This document shows, in pieces, positions 1 through 6,305 of a DNA stretch of 18,112 nt; position 1 is the first letter of the stretch; each line of letters starts with the position of its first letter. The notes below the pieces were generated by a model. That model was not told where the DNA came from and searched no databases. It was given only the letters and a program-made list of their open reading frames with translations. The stretch is from positions 1-18,112 of the forward strand of contig JAWODU010000037.1 in NCBI GenBank assembly GCA_046483125.1, written 5' to 3'. The position numbers and the translations under genes are program-made. Source of the stretch: JAWODU01 sp046483125. GTDB lineage: Bacteria > Verrucomicrobiota > Kiritimatiellia > UBA8416 > JAWODU01.

Positions 1-252
1 GAGCCCGGACACTTGGTTCTTTCTACAATTCCCACAAACTCTGCGGATGTTCTAACACAACCCGAGGGCGATGAAATTCAATACGACATCCTCCACAGCC
101 ATTACTGGCTGTCGGGGGCGGCGGCCTGGGAGCTGCACGAACACTGGGGCGCTCCCATCGTACATACGTTTCACACCCTGGGGAAGATGAAGAACGTGGT
201 GGCTCAGAAACGACTGGGGACCTCCCCTCGATATACCAGTGTGGCGCTCTGA
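1..252 (+). pseudogene. Truncated glycosyltransferase family 4 fragment
   Basis: The frame is open from the first base, so the start lies outside the window. The translated piece carries YDILHSHYWLSG followed by PIVHTFHTLGKMKN. This is the N-terminal-domain signature of GT4 retaining glycosyltransferases of the sucrose-phosphate synthase / MshA type, in which the HSHYW segment lines the donor/acceptor cleft. After KMKNVVAQ the similarity I recognise stops and the frame ends at a stop about 18 residues later. The family normally continues for 300 or more residues, including the whole nucleotide-sugar-binding C-terminal domain, and nothing resembling that domain follows in any frame I read. I infer a degraded gene or a chimeric contig edge. 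Family assignment is fairly secure; substrate cannot be told. Confidence 0.6.
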
Positions 253-591
253 TGTCTTCATAACGGAAGTGATGAGTCCTTTACCTTTTCAACGCGAGAA
301 AAACGCTGCTCGGCAGCGACACTCGGGGTCTGCCCCGAAAGAAAATGTTCGACAACAACATGACGGTCTTAAACGACTCTCTTGCAACGGCTGGGACGTG
401 ACGAGTAAGCAGGTCGGTTAAGGGTGTGCGTCCGCCGGGGCGGAAGGGTGGCGGTTAAGAAGGCGTTTAAGTGTATTGAGAAACCGGGGGAGAGAGCCAG
501 GATGTGGCCAACCCCCTGCAAGAGAGCGAATTAGAAAGAAAAGTGTGCTGTCAGCTTTGACAGAACGTAGGTGGACGACCGGAGAATTATC
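253..591. other. Gene-free stretch before argS
   Basis: No convincing coding sequence is seen; the short frames here have no recognisable protein character. Two small perfect hairpins stand out. One is TCGGGG/CCCCGA with a 4-base loop at 323-338. The other is CTGTCA/TGACAG with a 4-base loop at 548-563, which ends 28 bases before the argS start. Neither is followed by a T-run, so neither reads as an intrinsic terminator. I could not pick out a convincing argS promoter. Confidence 0.5.
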
Positions 592-2313
592 GTGAAATCA
601 GTTTCAGAAACGCTGAGCGAATGGATGCAGGCGGCCTTTGCCGCGGCCTTTCCGGAAAACAAATCAGAAATCGGCGAAATCAGCGTAATTCCCTCCACCA
701 GGCCCGAATTCGGCGACTTCCAGTGCAATTCCGCCATGCGGCTGGCCCGTGTGCTCAAAACCGCGCCGCGGGAAATTGCCGGGAGGATAATAAAACACGC
801 CCCCGCCGCTGAAGGCGTTGCCAGGACCGAACACGCCGGCCCGGGCTTTATCAACATCTTCCTTGACGACAAATGGATTACCAAACGCGTGGAAACAGTG
901 CTCTCAGACGAGCGCCTCGGCACGGACCGGCCGGGCGCCGGCAGAACAGTGGTGATGGACTACGGTTCTCCGAACATAACCAAGCCTCTGCACATCGGTC
1001 ATCTCCGTTCCCATAACATCGGAAGCGCGCTCGACAGGCTTTACCGTTTCCTCGGATACCGGGTTATCGCCGACAACCATCTCGGCGACTGGGGCACGCA
1101 GTTCGGCATAACCATTTCGGGCTATCGCCGCTTCGGCGACGAGGAAGCCATGAAGAAATCCCCGATGGAAGAACTGGAACGTGTCTACATCAAGAGCTAC
1201 GAACTCTCGCGCAAAGACCCTGAATGGCTTGATAAGTGCAGGGAAGAGCTGGTTAAACTTCAGAACCAGGACCCCGAAACCACGCGGCTGTGGCACCGCT
1301 TTGTGGATCTCAGCAAGCGCGAACTCCAGCGGATTTACGAACGCCTGGGGGTTTCCTACGACCTTATTCGCGGGGAGAGTTATTACAAAGAGAAGCTTGA
1401 GGGAACAGTAAACCGCCTTGTGGAAAAAGGAATAGCCGTCAGAAGCGAAGGGGCGCTGGTTGTTTTCCTGGAGAATGAAAAGCTTCCCGTCTGCATCGTA
1501 AGAAAAAAGGACGGCGCCTTCAACTACGCCACGACCGACCTGGCCGCTGTGGCCGATCGTGTCGAAGAATTTTCTCCGGACCGCATAGTGTATGTAACCG
1601 ACGAACGTCAACAGCTTCATTTCAATCAGGTATTCGCCATATCAAGAAAACTCGGCTGTACGACACGCCTCGAGCACGTCTGGTTCGGGCTGATGCGCCT
1701 GCCGGAAGGAACGTTTTCAACGCGCGAGGGCACCACAATACCGCTTGAAGTGCTCCTGGACGAAGCCGAGTCCAGGGCGTTCGATATCGTCAAAGAAACC
1801 AGCCCGGAACTGGATGAACACAGACAAAGGGAAATAGCAAGGGCAGTGGGTACGGGAGCGGTCAAGTACGCCGACCTGAGCCAGAACCCGCAGAGCGTGG
1901 TAACTTTTACCTGGGACAAGGCACTGGCCCTGGACGGGAATTCCGGTCCCTATCTGCAGTACGCCTACGCGCGCATAAAGAGCGTGCGTGACAAGTACAA
2001 TGAAAGGTTTTCCGGTTCCGATCCGCTCGCGTTCCCGCTGTCTCTATCGGAGCCCGTCGAACGCAAACTCGCCCTGAAGCTCCTCCTGTTCCCGGAAATT
2101 ACGGTCCGCGCGGCGGAAAGCTACAAGCCCAGCATGATAGCCGACTACCTTTACGAACTGACGCAAACGTACAACAGCTTTTACCAGAACGTACCCTTCC
2201 TCAAGGCCGACGACGGCGTCAGGGAAAGCCGGGTGAAGCTCTGCGCCGCCGTAGCGGCGGTTCTTGGCAAAGGCCTGGAACTGCTCGGGCTGGAAACTCT
2301 CGATCGTATCTGA
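592..2313 (+). CDS. argS: Arginyl-tRNA synthetase
   Basis: Charges tRNA-Arg with arginine in the cytoplasm using ATP (class I aminoacyl-tRNA synthetase). Numbered from GTG 592 the protein is 573 residues, normal for bacterial ArgS. The N-terminal Add-1 tRNA D-loop-binding domain is present (FGDFQCNSAM). The HIGH motif appears as HIGH at residues 134-137 inside DYGSPNITKPLHIGHLRSHN, followed by NHLGDWGTQFG. The KMSKS region is the degenerate form usual for ArgS (GTFSTREGT). The C-terminal DALR anticodon-binding domain begins around GPYLQYAYARIKSV. An upstream in-frame GTG at 571 exists, but 592 is preferred because CCGGAG at 579-584 sits 7 bases before it while 571 has no Shine-Dalgarno. It appears monocistronic. 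Confidence 0.96.
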   Translation: MKSVSETLSEWMQAAFAAAFPENKSEIGEISVIPSTRPEFGDFQCNSAMRLARVLKTAPREIAGRIIKHAPAAEGVARTEHAGPGFINIFLDDKWITKRVETVLSDERLGTDRPGAGRTVVMDYGSPNITKPLHIGHLRSHNIGSALDRLYRFLGYRVIADNHLGDWGTQFGITISGYRRFGDEEAMKKSPMEELERVYIKSYELSRKDPEWLDKCREELVKLQNQDPETTRLWHRFVDLSKRELQRIYERLGVSYDLIRGESYYKEKLEGTVNRLVEKGIAVRSEGALVVFLENEKLPVCIVRKKDGAFNYATTDLAAVADRVEEFSPDRIVYVTDERQQLHFNQVFAISRKLGCTTRLEHVWFGLMRLPEGTFSTREGTTIPLEVLLDEAESRAFDIVKETSPELDEHRQREIARAVGTGAVKYADLSQNPQSVVTFTWDKALALDGNSGPYLQYAYARIKSVRDKYNERFSGSDPLAFPLSLSEPVERKLALKLLLFPEITVRAAESYKPSMIADYLYELTQTYNSFYQNVPFLKADDGVRESRVKLCAAVAAVLGKGLELLGLETLDRI

Positions 2314-2482
2314 CCGGTCAGTCCGCCGGCGGTATTGGCCCGGCAAGCGGCTTTTCCGCCGGACATGCTCGTCTTTAAAAGACACACAATCTGAAACGCT
2401 TATTATCCGGGAAAGGATCAATCTCCGGATTGCATTTCATAAGGTAAAGCGCTATATTATTTCTATGATCTCAATGTGGTGC

Positions 2483-2510
2483 TTGACTGTAGACAAAAGA
2501 GTGGTATTCT
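2483..2510 (+). promoter_or_regulatory. Candidate sigma-70 promoter for the trpC unit
   Basis: TTGACT (2483-2488), a 16-base spacer and TATTCT (2505-2510) match the -35/-10 consensus in 5/6 and 4/6 positions. It lies just before the small ORF and trpC and after the argS stop. Upstream, 2314-2482 holds no gene. It contains an inverted repeat ATCCGG/CCGGAT around 2406-2431 and a GTCTTT-A-AAAGAC near-palindrome around 2371-2383, either of which could be regulatory. Confidence 0.45.
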
Positions 2511-2519
2511 GAAGCGGAA

Positions 2520-2764
2520 ATGGCCGGGGTTATAGCGTAGACTTCGAGAAGGTCAGAGAGAATATTCGGAAAGACGGGCTGAACCCTAAGCATATTCTGG
2601 TATTCTGCGAGAACCTCACGGAAGAAGAATTCGCGATGCTGACAGCAGTCCAAGATAATGCCAAAAAGATGCCTGGCGGCAGGGCGGCGGCATCATATCC
2701 CCCGCACATGGATTTTGCTCTCTTTCCCGAAAAGGCGAAAGATCTTCATACACTGGAGGCGTAA
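2520..2764 (+). pseudogene. Small unrecognised, possibly frameshifted gene coupled to trpC
   Basis: The frame ending at TAA 2762-2764 reads as a plausible protein of about 75-80 residues (VDFEKVRENIRKDGLNPKHI, then LTEEEFAMLTAVQ, then PPHMDFALFPEKAKDLHTLEA), but has no ATG, GTG or TTG start near its beginning. An ATG at 2520 in another frame (MAGVIA then stop) would join it if a one-base shift occurred around 2530. So it may be a frameshifted short gene or a 5'-truncated remnant. The trpC ribosome-binding site GGAGG (2756-2760) lies inside its last codons and only 5 bases separate its stop from the trpC ATG, implying co-transcription. I do not recognise the family and give it no function. Confidence 0.4.
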
Positions 2765-2769
2765 ATAAC

Positions 2770-3693
2770 ATGACTGCACAGGGCCGCATAGATCTACAAC
2801 AGATTCTCAGCAACAAGAAACACGAGATCAGTGCATGCAGGGACGCAGTGTCTCTTGAGGAGATGAAAACGCGGGCTGAAGCATTGTCGCGCAGAGAACG
2901 TCCGCGCGACTTCAAAAAGGCCCTGAAGAGGGGAAGGTTTTCCGTTATCGCAGAGATTAAGAAGGGCTCACCATCGCATGGAATATTGCACGAAGAGCTG
3001 GATGTGAAGCATGTTGCTCGCGATTATGACAAGTCGGAGCACGTTTCCTGCATATCTGTTCTAACGGACAAGGAGTATTTCGGCTGTGGTCGGAATGACA
3101 TGTCCACCGTACGCAAGTTCACAGAAAAACCGGTTCTCCGAAAGGATTTTATCATTGATGACTACCAGGTTTATGAGGCGCGAGCATACGGTGCAGATGC
3201 AGTCTTGTTAATTGCCTCGCTCCTCGGCAGGGAAAAGCTCCGACGGTTCTCTAGCCTGGTAATGGAGATGGGAATGGAGCCCTTTATAGAATGCTCGGAG
3301 AAAGAGCATTTCTCTTGGGTTCCGAAAGAAGCCAGGGTAGTGGGGATCAACAATCGCAATCTACATGCCACAGACCTTAAGCAAACGGCTAAGCCCGGCT
3401 TGAAAAGAGTCAAAGAGCTTTTGCCGTTTGTACCGAGAGGCAAGGTTGTCATTTCCGAAAGCGGCTGTAAAACCAGCGTAGACATGAAAGAGATATACGA
3501 TCTGGGCCGGATCTCTGCTGTTCTGATCGGCGCGGCTATAATTGAAGCCAAAGGCGAACGGGGACAGCGGATTGAGGGTTTGATGAAAGATATTCCGCGA
3601 AGCCCCAAAGGAAGCATTTTAACACGCCTTTTGCGCCCCTTGCCGACAGGGTATTCTTCCAGACCAGCACGACGAGCAGCCACTTGGTGTTAA
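2770..3693 (+). CDS. trpC: Indole-3-glycerol-phosphate synthase (TrpC) with extended C-terminus
   Basis: Closes the indole ring of CdRP to indole-3-glycerol phosphate in tryptophan biosynthesis; a TIM barrel. The known catalytic set is visible: E62 and K64 in AEIKKGSPS, K125 in LRKDFI, E174 in FIECSEKEH, N194 in GINNRNL, and S231 in ISESG. The phosphate-binding end is VLIGAAIIEA. GGAGG sits 9 bases before the ATG. The family is about 255-270 residues and this frame is 307: the last 30 or so residues (from about RSPKG) are Arg/Pro-rich and unlike the barrel, suggesting loss of the native stop and read-through. No other trp gene is in the window. Codon use looks less GC-rich than in argS or the carbamoyltransferase, hinting at a different origin. 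Catalytic competence is likely. Confidence 0.93.
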   Translation: MTAQGRIDLQQILSNKKHEISACRDAVSLEEMKTRAEALSRRERPRDFKKALKRGRFSVIAEIKKGSPSHGILHEELDVKHVARDYDKSEHVSCISVLTDKEYFGCGRNDMSTVRKFTEKPVLRKDFIIDDYQVYEARAYGADAVLLIASLLGREKLRRFSSLVMEMGMEPFIECSEKEHFSWVPKEARVVGINNRNLHATDLKQTAKPGLKRVKELLPFVPRGKVVISESGCKTSVDMKEIYDLGRISAVLIGAAIIEAKGERGQRIEGLMKDIPRSPKGSILTRLLRPLPTGYSSRPARRAATWC

Positions 3694-3730
3694 GGGCCCA
3701 CGCAAAAATAACTTCACATTCCGGCCGCCG

Positions 3731-4024
3731 ATGCATCGCGGCCAGCGGCGTTGCGAAAACCTGAAGAAAGACTCCGTCAAGTCAAACAGGCCCGACCGGT
3801 CTGGCACGTCCGACAGGTCCGATAAGGGGAAAACTCATCAACACGGACTGATTCCGGTCCACGGCGGCTACCGTAACCTGAGGAGCTTTCAGGTCTCGGA
3901 AATCCTATACGACGGAACCGTCATCTTCTGCAATCGCAACGTGAACAGACGCTCCCGCACTTATGACCAAATGGTGCAGGCAGGCCGCAGTGGACTCATA
4001 ATCCGCCACGGGTATCCCGAATAG
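3731..4024 (+). pseudogene. Truncated four-helix-bundle suffix-domain protein
   Basis: The segment LIPVHGGYRNLRSFQ, then ILYDGTVIFC, then RRSRTYDQMVQAGRSG is the characteristic start of the four-helix-bundle (S23-like, suffix domain) proteins, which bear a variable repetitive Asp/Arg/Ser-rich prefix like the DRSGTSDRSDKGK here. In intact members the RSG is followed by a QNIAEGS-type helix and about 80 further residues. Here the frame switches to LIIRHGYPE and stops, so helices 2-4 are missing. The break coincides with a GGACTCATAATCCG string shared with the tRNA at 5692. The role of the intact family is unknown; this copy is unlikely to fold. The start is uncertain. Confidence 0.62.
3992..4005 (+). 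repeat. 14-base tRNA anticodon-arm copy (possible att remnant)
   Basis: GGACTCATAATCCG here is identical to 5721-5734 of the intact tRNA(CAU) and shares 13 bases with the partial tRNA at 5612-5624. It sits exactly where the four-helix-bundle gene loses homology. Tyrosine integrases commonly use tRNA anticodon arms as attachment cores, so this could be an attL/attR-type duplication. No integrase gene is seen, and 14 bases is short, so this is inference. Confidence 0.35.
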
Positions 4025-4328
4025 CGAGAAAACTCAATGGGTTCAGTGTTGTCCGCACTGCTTGCTACAAGGTGTCACAACCGCACTGGTATCAGTTTTC
4101 GTATCACTCCGGGCCCGCTCACAGCTTTCGGTACTGGAAATAACACACACAAGGGCACCTTCCCCTTTCCGGCGCGTTCCCGGGCCTTCTGAGCCCATTC
4201 TGAGCAGGATTGAAGGCTTCTCCGGCCTTCGACGACACGGGTTTTCAGGCAAACAGCCGGGCGTACCCCATCAGCCCAAAAGAGGTCCCAAAAGCAAGGA
4301 TGAGAAGGGGACTGACCCGCGCTCTCCC
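4025..4328. other. Gene-free stretch downstream of the nucleotidyltransferase
   Basis: Short frames on both strands show no protein family character. One perfect hairpin, GAAGGC/GCCTTC with a 7-base loop, lies at 4212-4230 and could mark the 3' end of the minus-strand cassette, though no T-run follows on either strand. A GGGGACTGACCC string near 4308-4319 resembles the ends of dispersed REP-type elements, but no paired copy was found here. Confidence 0.4.
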
Positions 4329-5033
4329 TCAAGAGCCATCCGGTTTCCGCGTTCCCTGAACCAGGGCAAGGATATCATGCTCGCCGAGTGCGGTGAGCTC
4401 CCGGTTGATATTCTTCTGCCACGAGCGGGGACTTGCCTGATACAAAGTCCGGACTCTCTTGAAATCCGCGGTCGCGTTCAAAGCCGCAAGTATCGCAACG
4501 GCCTGCGCTCTGTCCTTTTCCGCTTTTTCCCTGTTCTTTCGCCGACCGGCAATCAGAAGCTTGTGAAGCGCGAAGTTGGCGGGGTGGGGAAGATTCACCG
4601 CGATGTCCCCAAAGAGCATCTGAATCGGATTCTGCGCCAGCATATCCATGTACCGAAGCGGCTGGGCGTTGATGCCGAGTTCGTCGATCGTGTAAGGCCG
4701 GTCGCTTTCTCGCCCTCGGGCAGGGACAAGAAATTCCAAAATCAGGTCCGGGTGATTAAGAGTGATGTATCCTTTCCGGCCTTTATAGTCCTCTACGAAG
4801 CCGAGGTCTTTGAGTAACGCGCCAAGGTCGGTCTTTCGTCCGATCCTGGGCGGACGAGAGACGAGGAATTCAAGATCACGTGTTCGGAGAGGCGGCAGTA
4901 AGCCTTTGCCCTTGAAGTAGTCTTCATAGAGCAGAACACACCAACTGCCGACAAGCAGAATCTTGTCCAGGATGCCTTCCTGTTTCATTCGCCGAAGGAC
5001 TTCGAGGCACAGCTTATATTTCTTCTTTTCCAC
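4329..5033 (-). CDS. Nucleotidyltransferase-fold protein (GSU2403 / AbiEii-like)
   Basis: A 234-residue protein whose N-terminus carries the polymerase-beta/MNT nucleotidyltransferase signature: G29-S30-W31 in LLVGSWCVLLYE, then TRD53-L-E55-F as the metal-binding acidic pair (usually DxD). The PPLRTRDLEFLV context and the later Leu-rich helices with LHKLLIAGRRKNREKAEKD match the GSU2403-type family related to AbiEii toxins. Members are expected to transfer an NMP to an RNA or protein target, but this one is untested. The start is a GTG overlapping the upstream gene by 20 bases, with AAAGG 8 bases before it, so translation is coupled. The E in place of the second D keeps an acidic ligand. The pair resembles a toxin-antitoxin or defence unit; that function is inferred. 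Confidence 0.72.
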   Translation of the reverse strand: MEKKKYKLCLEVLRRMKQEGILDKILLVGSWCVLLYEDYFKGKGLLPPLRTRDLEFLVSRPPRIGRKTDLGALLKDLGFVEDYKGRKGYITLNHPDLILEFLVPARGRESDRPYTIDELGINAQPLRYMDMLAQNPIQMLFGDIAVNLPHPANFALHKLLIAGRRKNREKAEKDRAQAVAILAALNATADFKRVRTLYQASPRSWQKNINRELTALGEHDILALVQGTRKPDGS

Positions 5034-5331
5034 GTAGAACGCCTTTCAGGTAGCGTATCTGCTTCTTCACCTGCGACAGGGCTTTGCGGTACCGGGCCCG
5101 TTGTTCCTTGGCCTGCCGGTATTTCCTGAGTTCCTTCTCGGAAACGGATTTGCCTTTGTAAACCGACTTGACCTTCCCGTTTTCCCGGAACACAAGATAG
5201 TAATACCCGTGCCCTTTGATGTTCCGTTTTACGAGACTGCCCCTGGGAAGCCTGGACAGTTCCTTCTCATACCGCTTCTTCATTCGAAGCGAGTTGCCAA
5301 GCTCCTCTTTCAGAATACCCTTGATGACCAT
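5014..5331 (-). CDS. Short basic protein of the YYYLxFRxxGKVKS type, partner of the nucleotidyltransferase
   Basis: 105 residues, highly charged. The central motif RGSLVKRNIKGHGYYYLVFR plus GKVKSVYKGKSVSEKELRKY resembles small uncharacterised proteins (DUF6788-like) found near mobile or accessory genes in bacteria and archaea. The flanking Lys/Arg/Glu-rich helices (EELGNSLRMKKRYEKELSRL; RKALSQVKKQIRYLKGVL) look coiled-coil forming. A good Shine-Dalgarno (AGGAG, 9 bases before ATG 5331) and a promoter with palindromic operator lie upstream. It is first in the two-gene unit, the place antitoxins or autorepressors often occupy, so it may bind the operator. No helix-turn-helix is evident, and the function is unknown. 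Confidence 0.65.
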   Translation of the reverse strand: MVIKGILKEELGNSLRMKKRYEKELSRLPRGSLVKRNIKGHGYYYLVFRENGKVKSVYKGKSVSEKELRKYRQAKEQRARYRKALSQVKKQIRYLKGVLRGKEEI

Positions 5332-5371
5332 CTTTCACCACTCCTGCCGGTTACCATACAACGTTGGCAGC

Positions 5372-5401
5372 AGCATACATTGTATAGTAACAGGCTGTCA
5401 A
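5372..5401 (-). promoter_or_regulatory. Promoter of the basic protein / nucleotidyltransferase cassette
   Basis: On the minus strand TTGACA (5396-5401, perfect -35) is followed by an 18-base spacer and TATGCT (5372-5377, 4/6 match to -10). Predicted transcription starts about 30-35 bases before the ATG at 5331. The -35 lies in the spacer between the arms of the 14-base inverted repeat and one arm lies between -35 and -10, the geometry expected for repression by steric occlusion. Confidence 0.6.
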
Positions 5402-5446
5402 TCTGTTACTATACAAGTACGAGAAAAAGGAGAAGTGTATAGTAAC
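5380..5446. repeat. Operator-like inverted repeat with a third direct copy
   Basis: TTGTATAGTAACAG (5380-5393) and its perfect reverse complement (5403-5416) are separated by 9 bases. A third copy of the core TGTATAGTAAC recurs at 5436-5446 in the left-arm orientation. The arms embrace the -35 hexamer of the minus-strand cassette promoter. Perfect 14-base dyads plus a repeated half-site are typical of autoregulated toxin-antitoxin or repressor loci. A short palindrome CAACGTTG at 5359-5366 lies in the leader. Confidence 0.7.
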
Positions 5447-5582
5447 GACCTGTGAACACGGGATTCATGCCCCGTCTCGCACTATTAAACGATCCGGAAG
5501 AAACAACCAATTCCCTGAATTTTTCTTTGGTCTTGTCTTGCCCGCTGAGCTTGGATAGAGTGCCTGTGAATAGAGAACGAGC

Positions 5583-5630
5583 GGGCCCATAGCTCAGTTG
5601 GTCAGAGCAGGGGACTCATAATCCTCTGGT
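5583..5630 (+). pseudogene. tRNA(CAU) 5'-half relic
   Basis: GGGCCCA, T8-A9, D-arm GCTC/GAGC and an anticodon arm GGGGA-CTCATAA-TCCTC with anticodon CAT form a sound tRNA 5' half, closely matching the intact tRNA 110 bases downstream. After the variable-loop TGGTCG the sequence turns into a GC-rich hairpin and no T-arm or complementary TGGGCCC acceptor strand follows. It should not give a mature tRNA. Confidence 0.72.
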
Positions 5631-5635
5631 CGTAG

Positions 5636-5650
5636 CCCGGCGAAGCCGGG
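5636..5650. repeat. REP-like hairpin interrupting the tRNA relic
   Basis: CCCGGC-GAA-GCCGGG is a perfect 6-base-pair hairpin with a GAA triloop, placed directly at the variable-loop/T-arm junction of the broken tRNA. Such AGCCCGGCGAAGCCGGG strings are a common form of short palindromic repeats, but no second copy was seen in this window. Confidence 0.5.
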
Positions 5651-5691
5651 TAAAGTTCGAGCTTGCCCCGCTGCAGCAACGCAATAGAGTT

Positions 5692-5765
5692 GGGCCTGTA
5701 GCTCAGTTGGTCAGAGCGACGGACTCATAATCCGTTGGTCGCAGGTTCGAGTCCTGCCAGGCCCA
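5692..5765 (+). tRNA. tRNA with anticodon CAU (Ile2 or elongator Met)
   Basis: A complete cloverleaf: acceptor GGGCCTG/CAGGCCC, T8-A9, D-arm GCTC/GAGC, anticodon arm ACGGA-CTCATAA-TCCGT with CAT at 5726-5728, variable TGGTC, T-arm GCAGG-TTCGAGT-CCTGC and discriminator A. CCA is not encoded (CTG follows). It lacks the initiator G29-G30-G31 run, so it is not tRNA-fMet. The GGACTCATAATCC anticodon arm and TTGGTCGC stretch resemble the CAU tRNA-Ile whose C34 is modified to lysidine by TilS, but elongator Met is equally possible from sequence alone. Confidence 0.92.
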
Positions 5766-5822
5766 CTGCGTCGCTGCGGACGGGGTCCTACTGGGCCACC
5801 ATCTCGCGCAATTCAGAGTTTT

Positions 5823-6305
5823 ATGAACAATCCTTCCGACAATTCGTCACCGGGCACAGACAACGCCGTTACTTCGGTTGTGTGGCAGTGGCGCGAAAAG
5901 GACGAGCCGCCCGGCGCAGTGCGCTCCCGGCGGCTGAAGAAGGCCTTTCTTCAAAGCGGAATAATGGCGGCCGCGTCGCTCGTGCTTTCTTCTGTTGTCA
6001 AGAGTCCCGCGGCGGCCGTAGTAATCGCGTCTCTTGCCGCTGTGGTTCTGATCAGCGGACTGGCAGTGCCGCCGGTGTTTCGCGCATGGGAAGCGGCGGG
6101 GGAGTTCCTGGGCCTGGCGATAGGCACGCTGATTACATGGGCCCTGCTTCTGCCTTTTTTCTACATTTGTTTTACCACGGGCAGAATAGCGCTTCTTATA
6201 AGGCGGCATGACCCGATGGCACGCCCTCTTGAGAAGGAAAACACTACTTACTGGTCGGATCACCGGAAGCGGAAATCACTCGAAAGCTACCGGAAGCAGT
6301 ACTGA
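5823..6305 (+). CDS. SxtJ-like integral membrane protein
   Basis: 160 residues. A polar N-terminus (1-38) is followed by hydrophobic segments at about 44-59, 62-86 and 93-118, and then a basic cytoplasmic tail with the hallmark LLIRRHDPMARPLEKENTTYW, corresponding to the LGKDPLxRxxDxxxxSYW-type end of SxtJ proteins. SxtJ was named from the saxitoxin cluster but is widespread beside carbamoyltransferases; its role is unknown, possibly a membrane anchor for the enzyme. Its TGA overlaps the carbamoyltransferase ATG by one base (6305), so the two are translationally coupled. No strong Shine-Dalgarno precedes ATG 5823. The operon starts 57 bases after the tRNA. Confidence 0.8.
   Translation: MNNPSDNSSPGTDNAVTSVVWQWREKDEPPGAVRSRRLKKAFLQSGIMAAASLVLSSVVKSPAAAVVIASLAAVVLISGLAVPPVFRAWEAAGEFLGLAIGTLITWALLLPFFYICFTTGRIALLIRRHDPMARPLEKENTTYWSDHRKRKSLESYRKQY

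Noticed and set aside
323..338. TCGGGG/CCCCGA hairpin as an intrinsic terminator
   Set aside because: The stem is only 6 bases and no T-run follows on either strand.
4062..4817. A 251-residue plus-strand frame
   Set aside because: It is mostly antisense to the nucleotidyltransferase gene, shows no family motif, and has no ribosome-binding site; the minus-strand gene has clear GSW/D-x-E motifs.
5457..5485. A possible third tRNA arm (ACGGG/CCCGT around ATTCATGC)
   Set aside because: The loop has 8 bases, the T-loop consensus fails, and no D-arm or acceptor strands are found around it.
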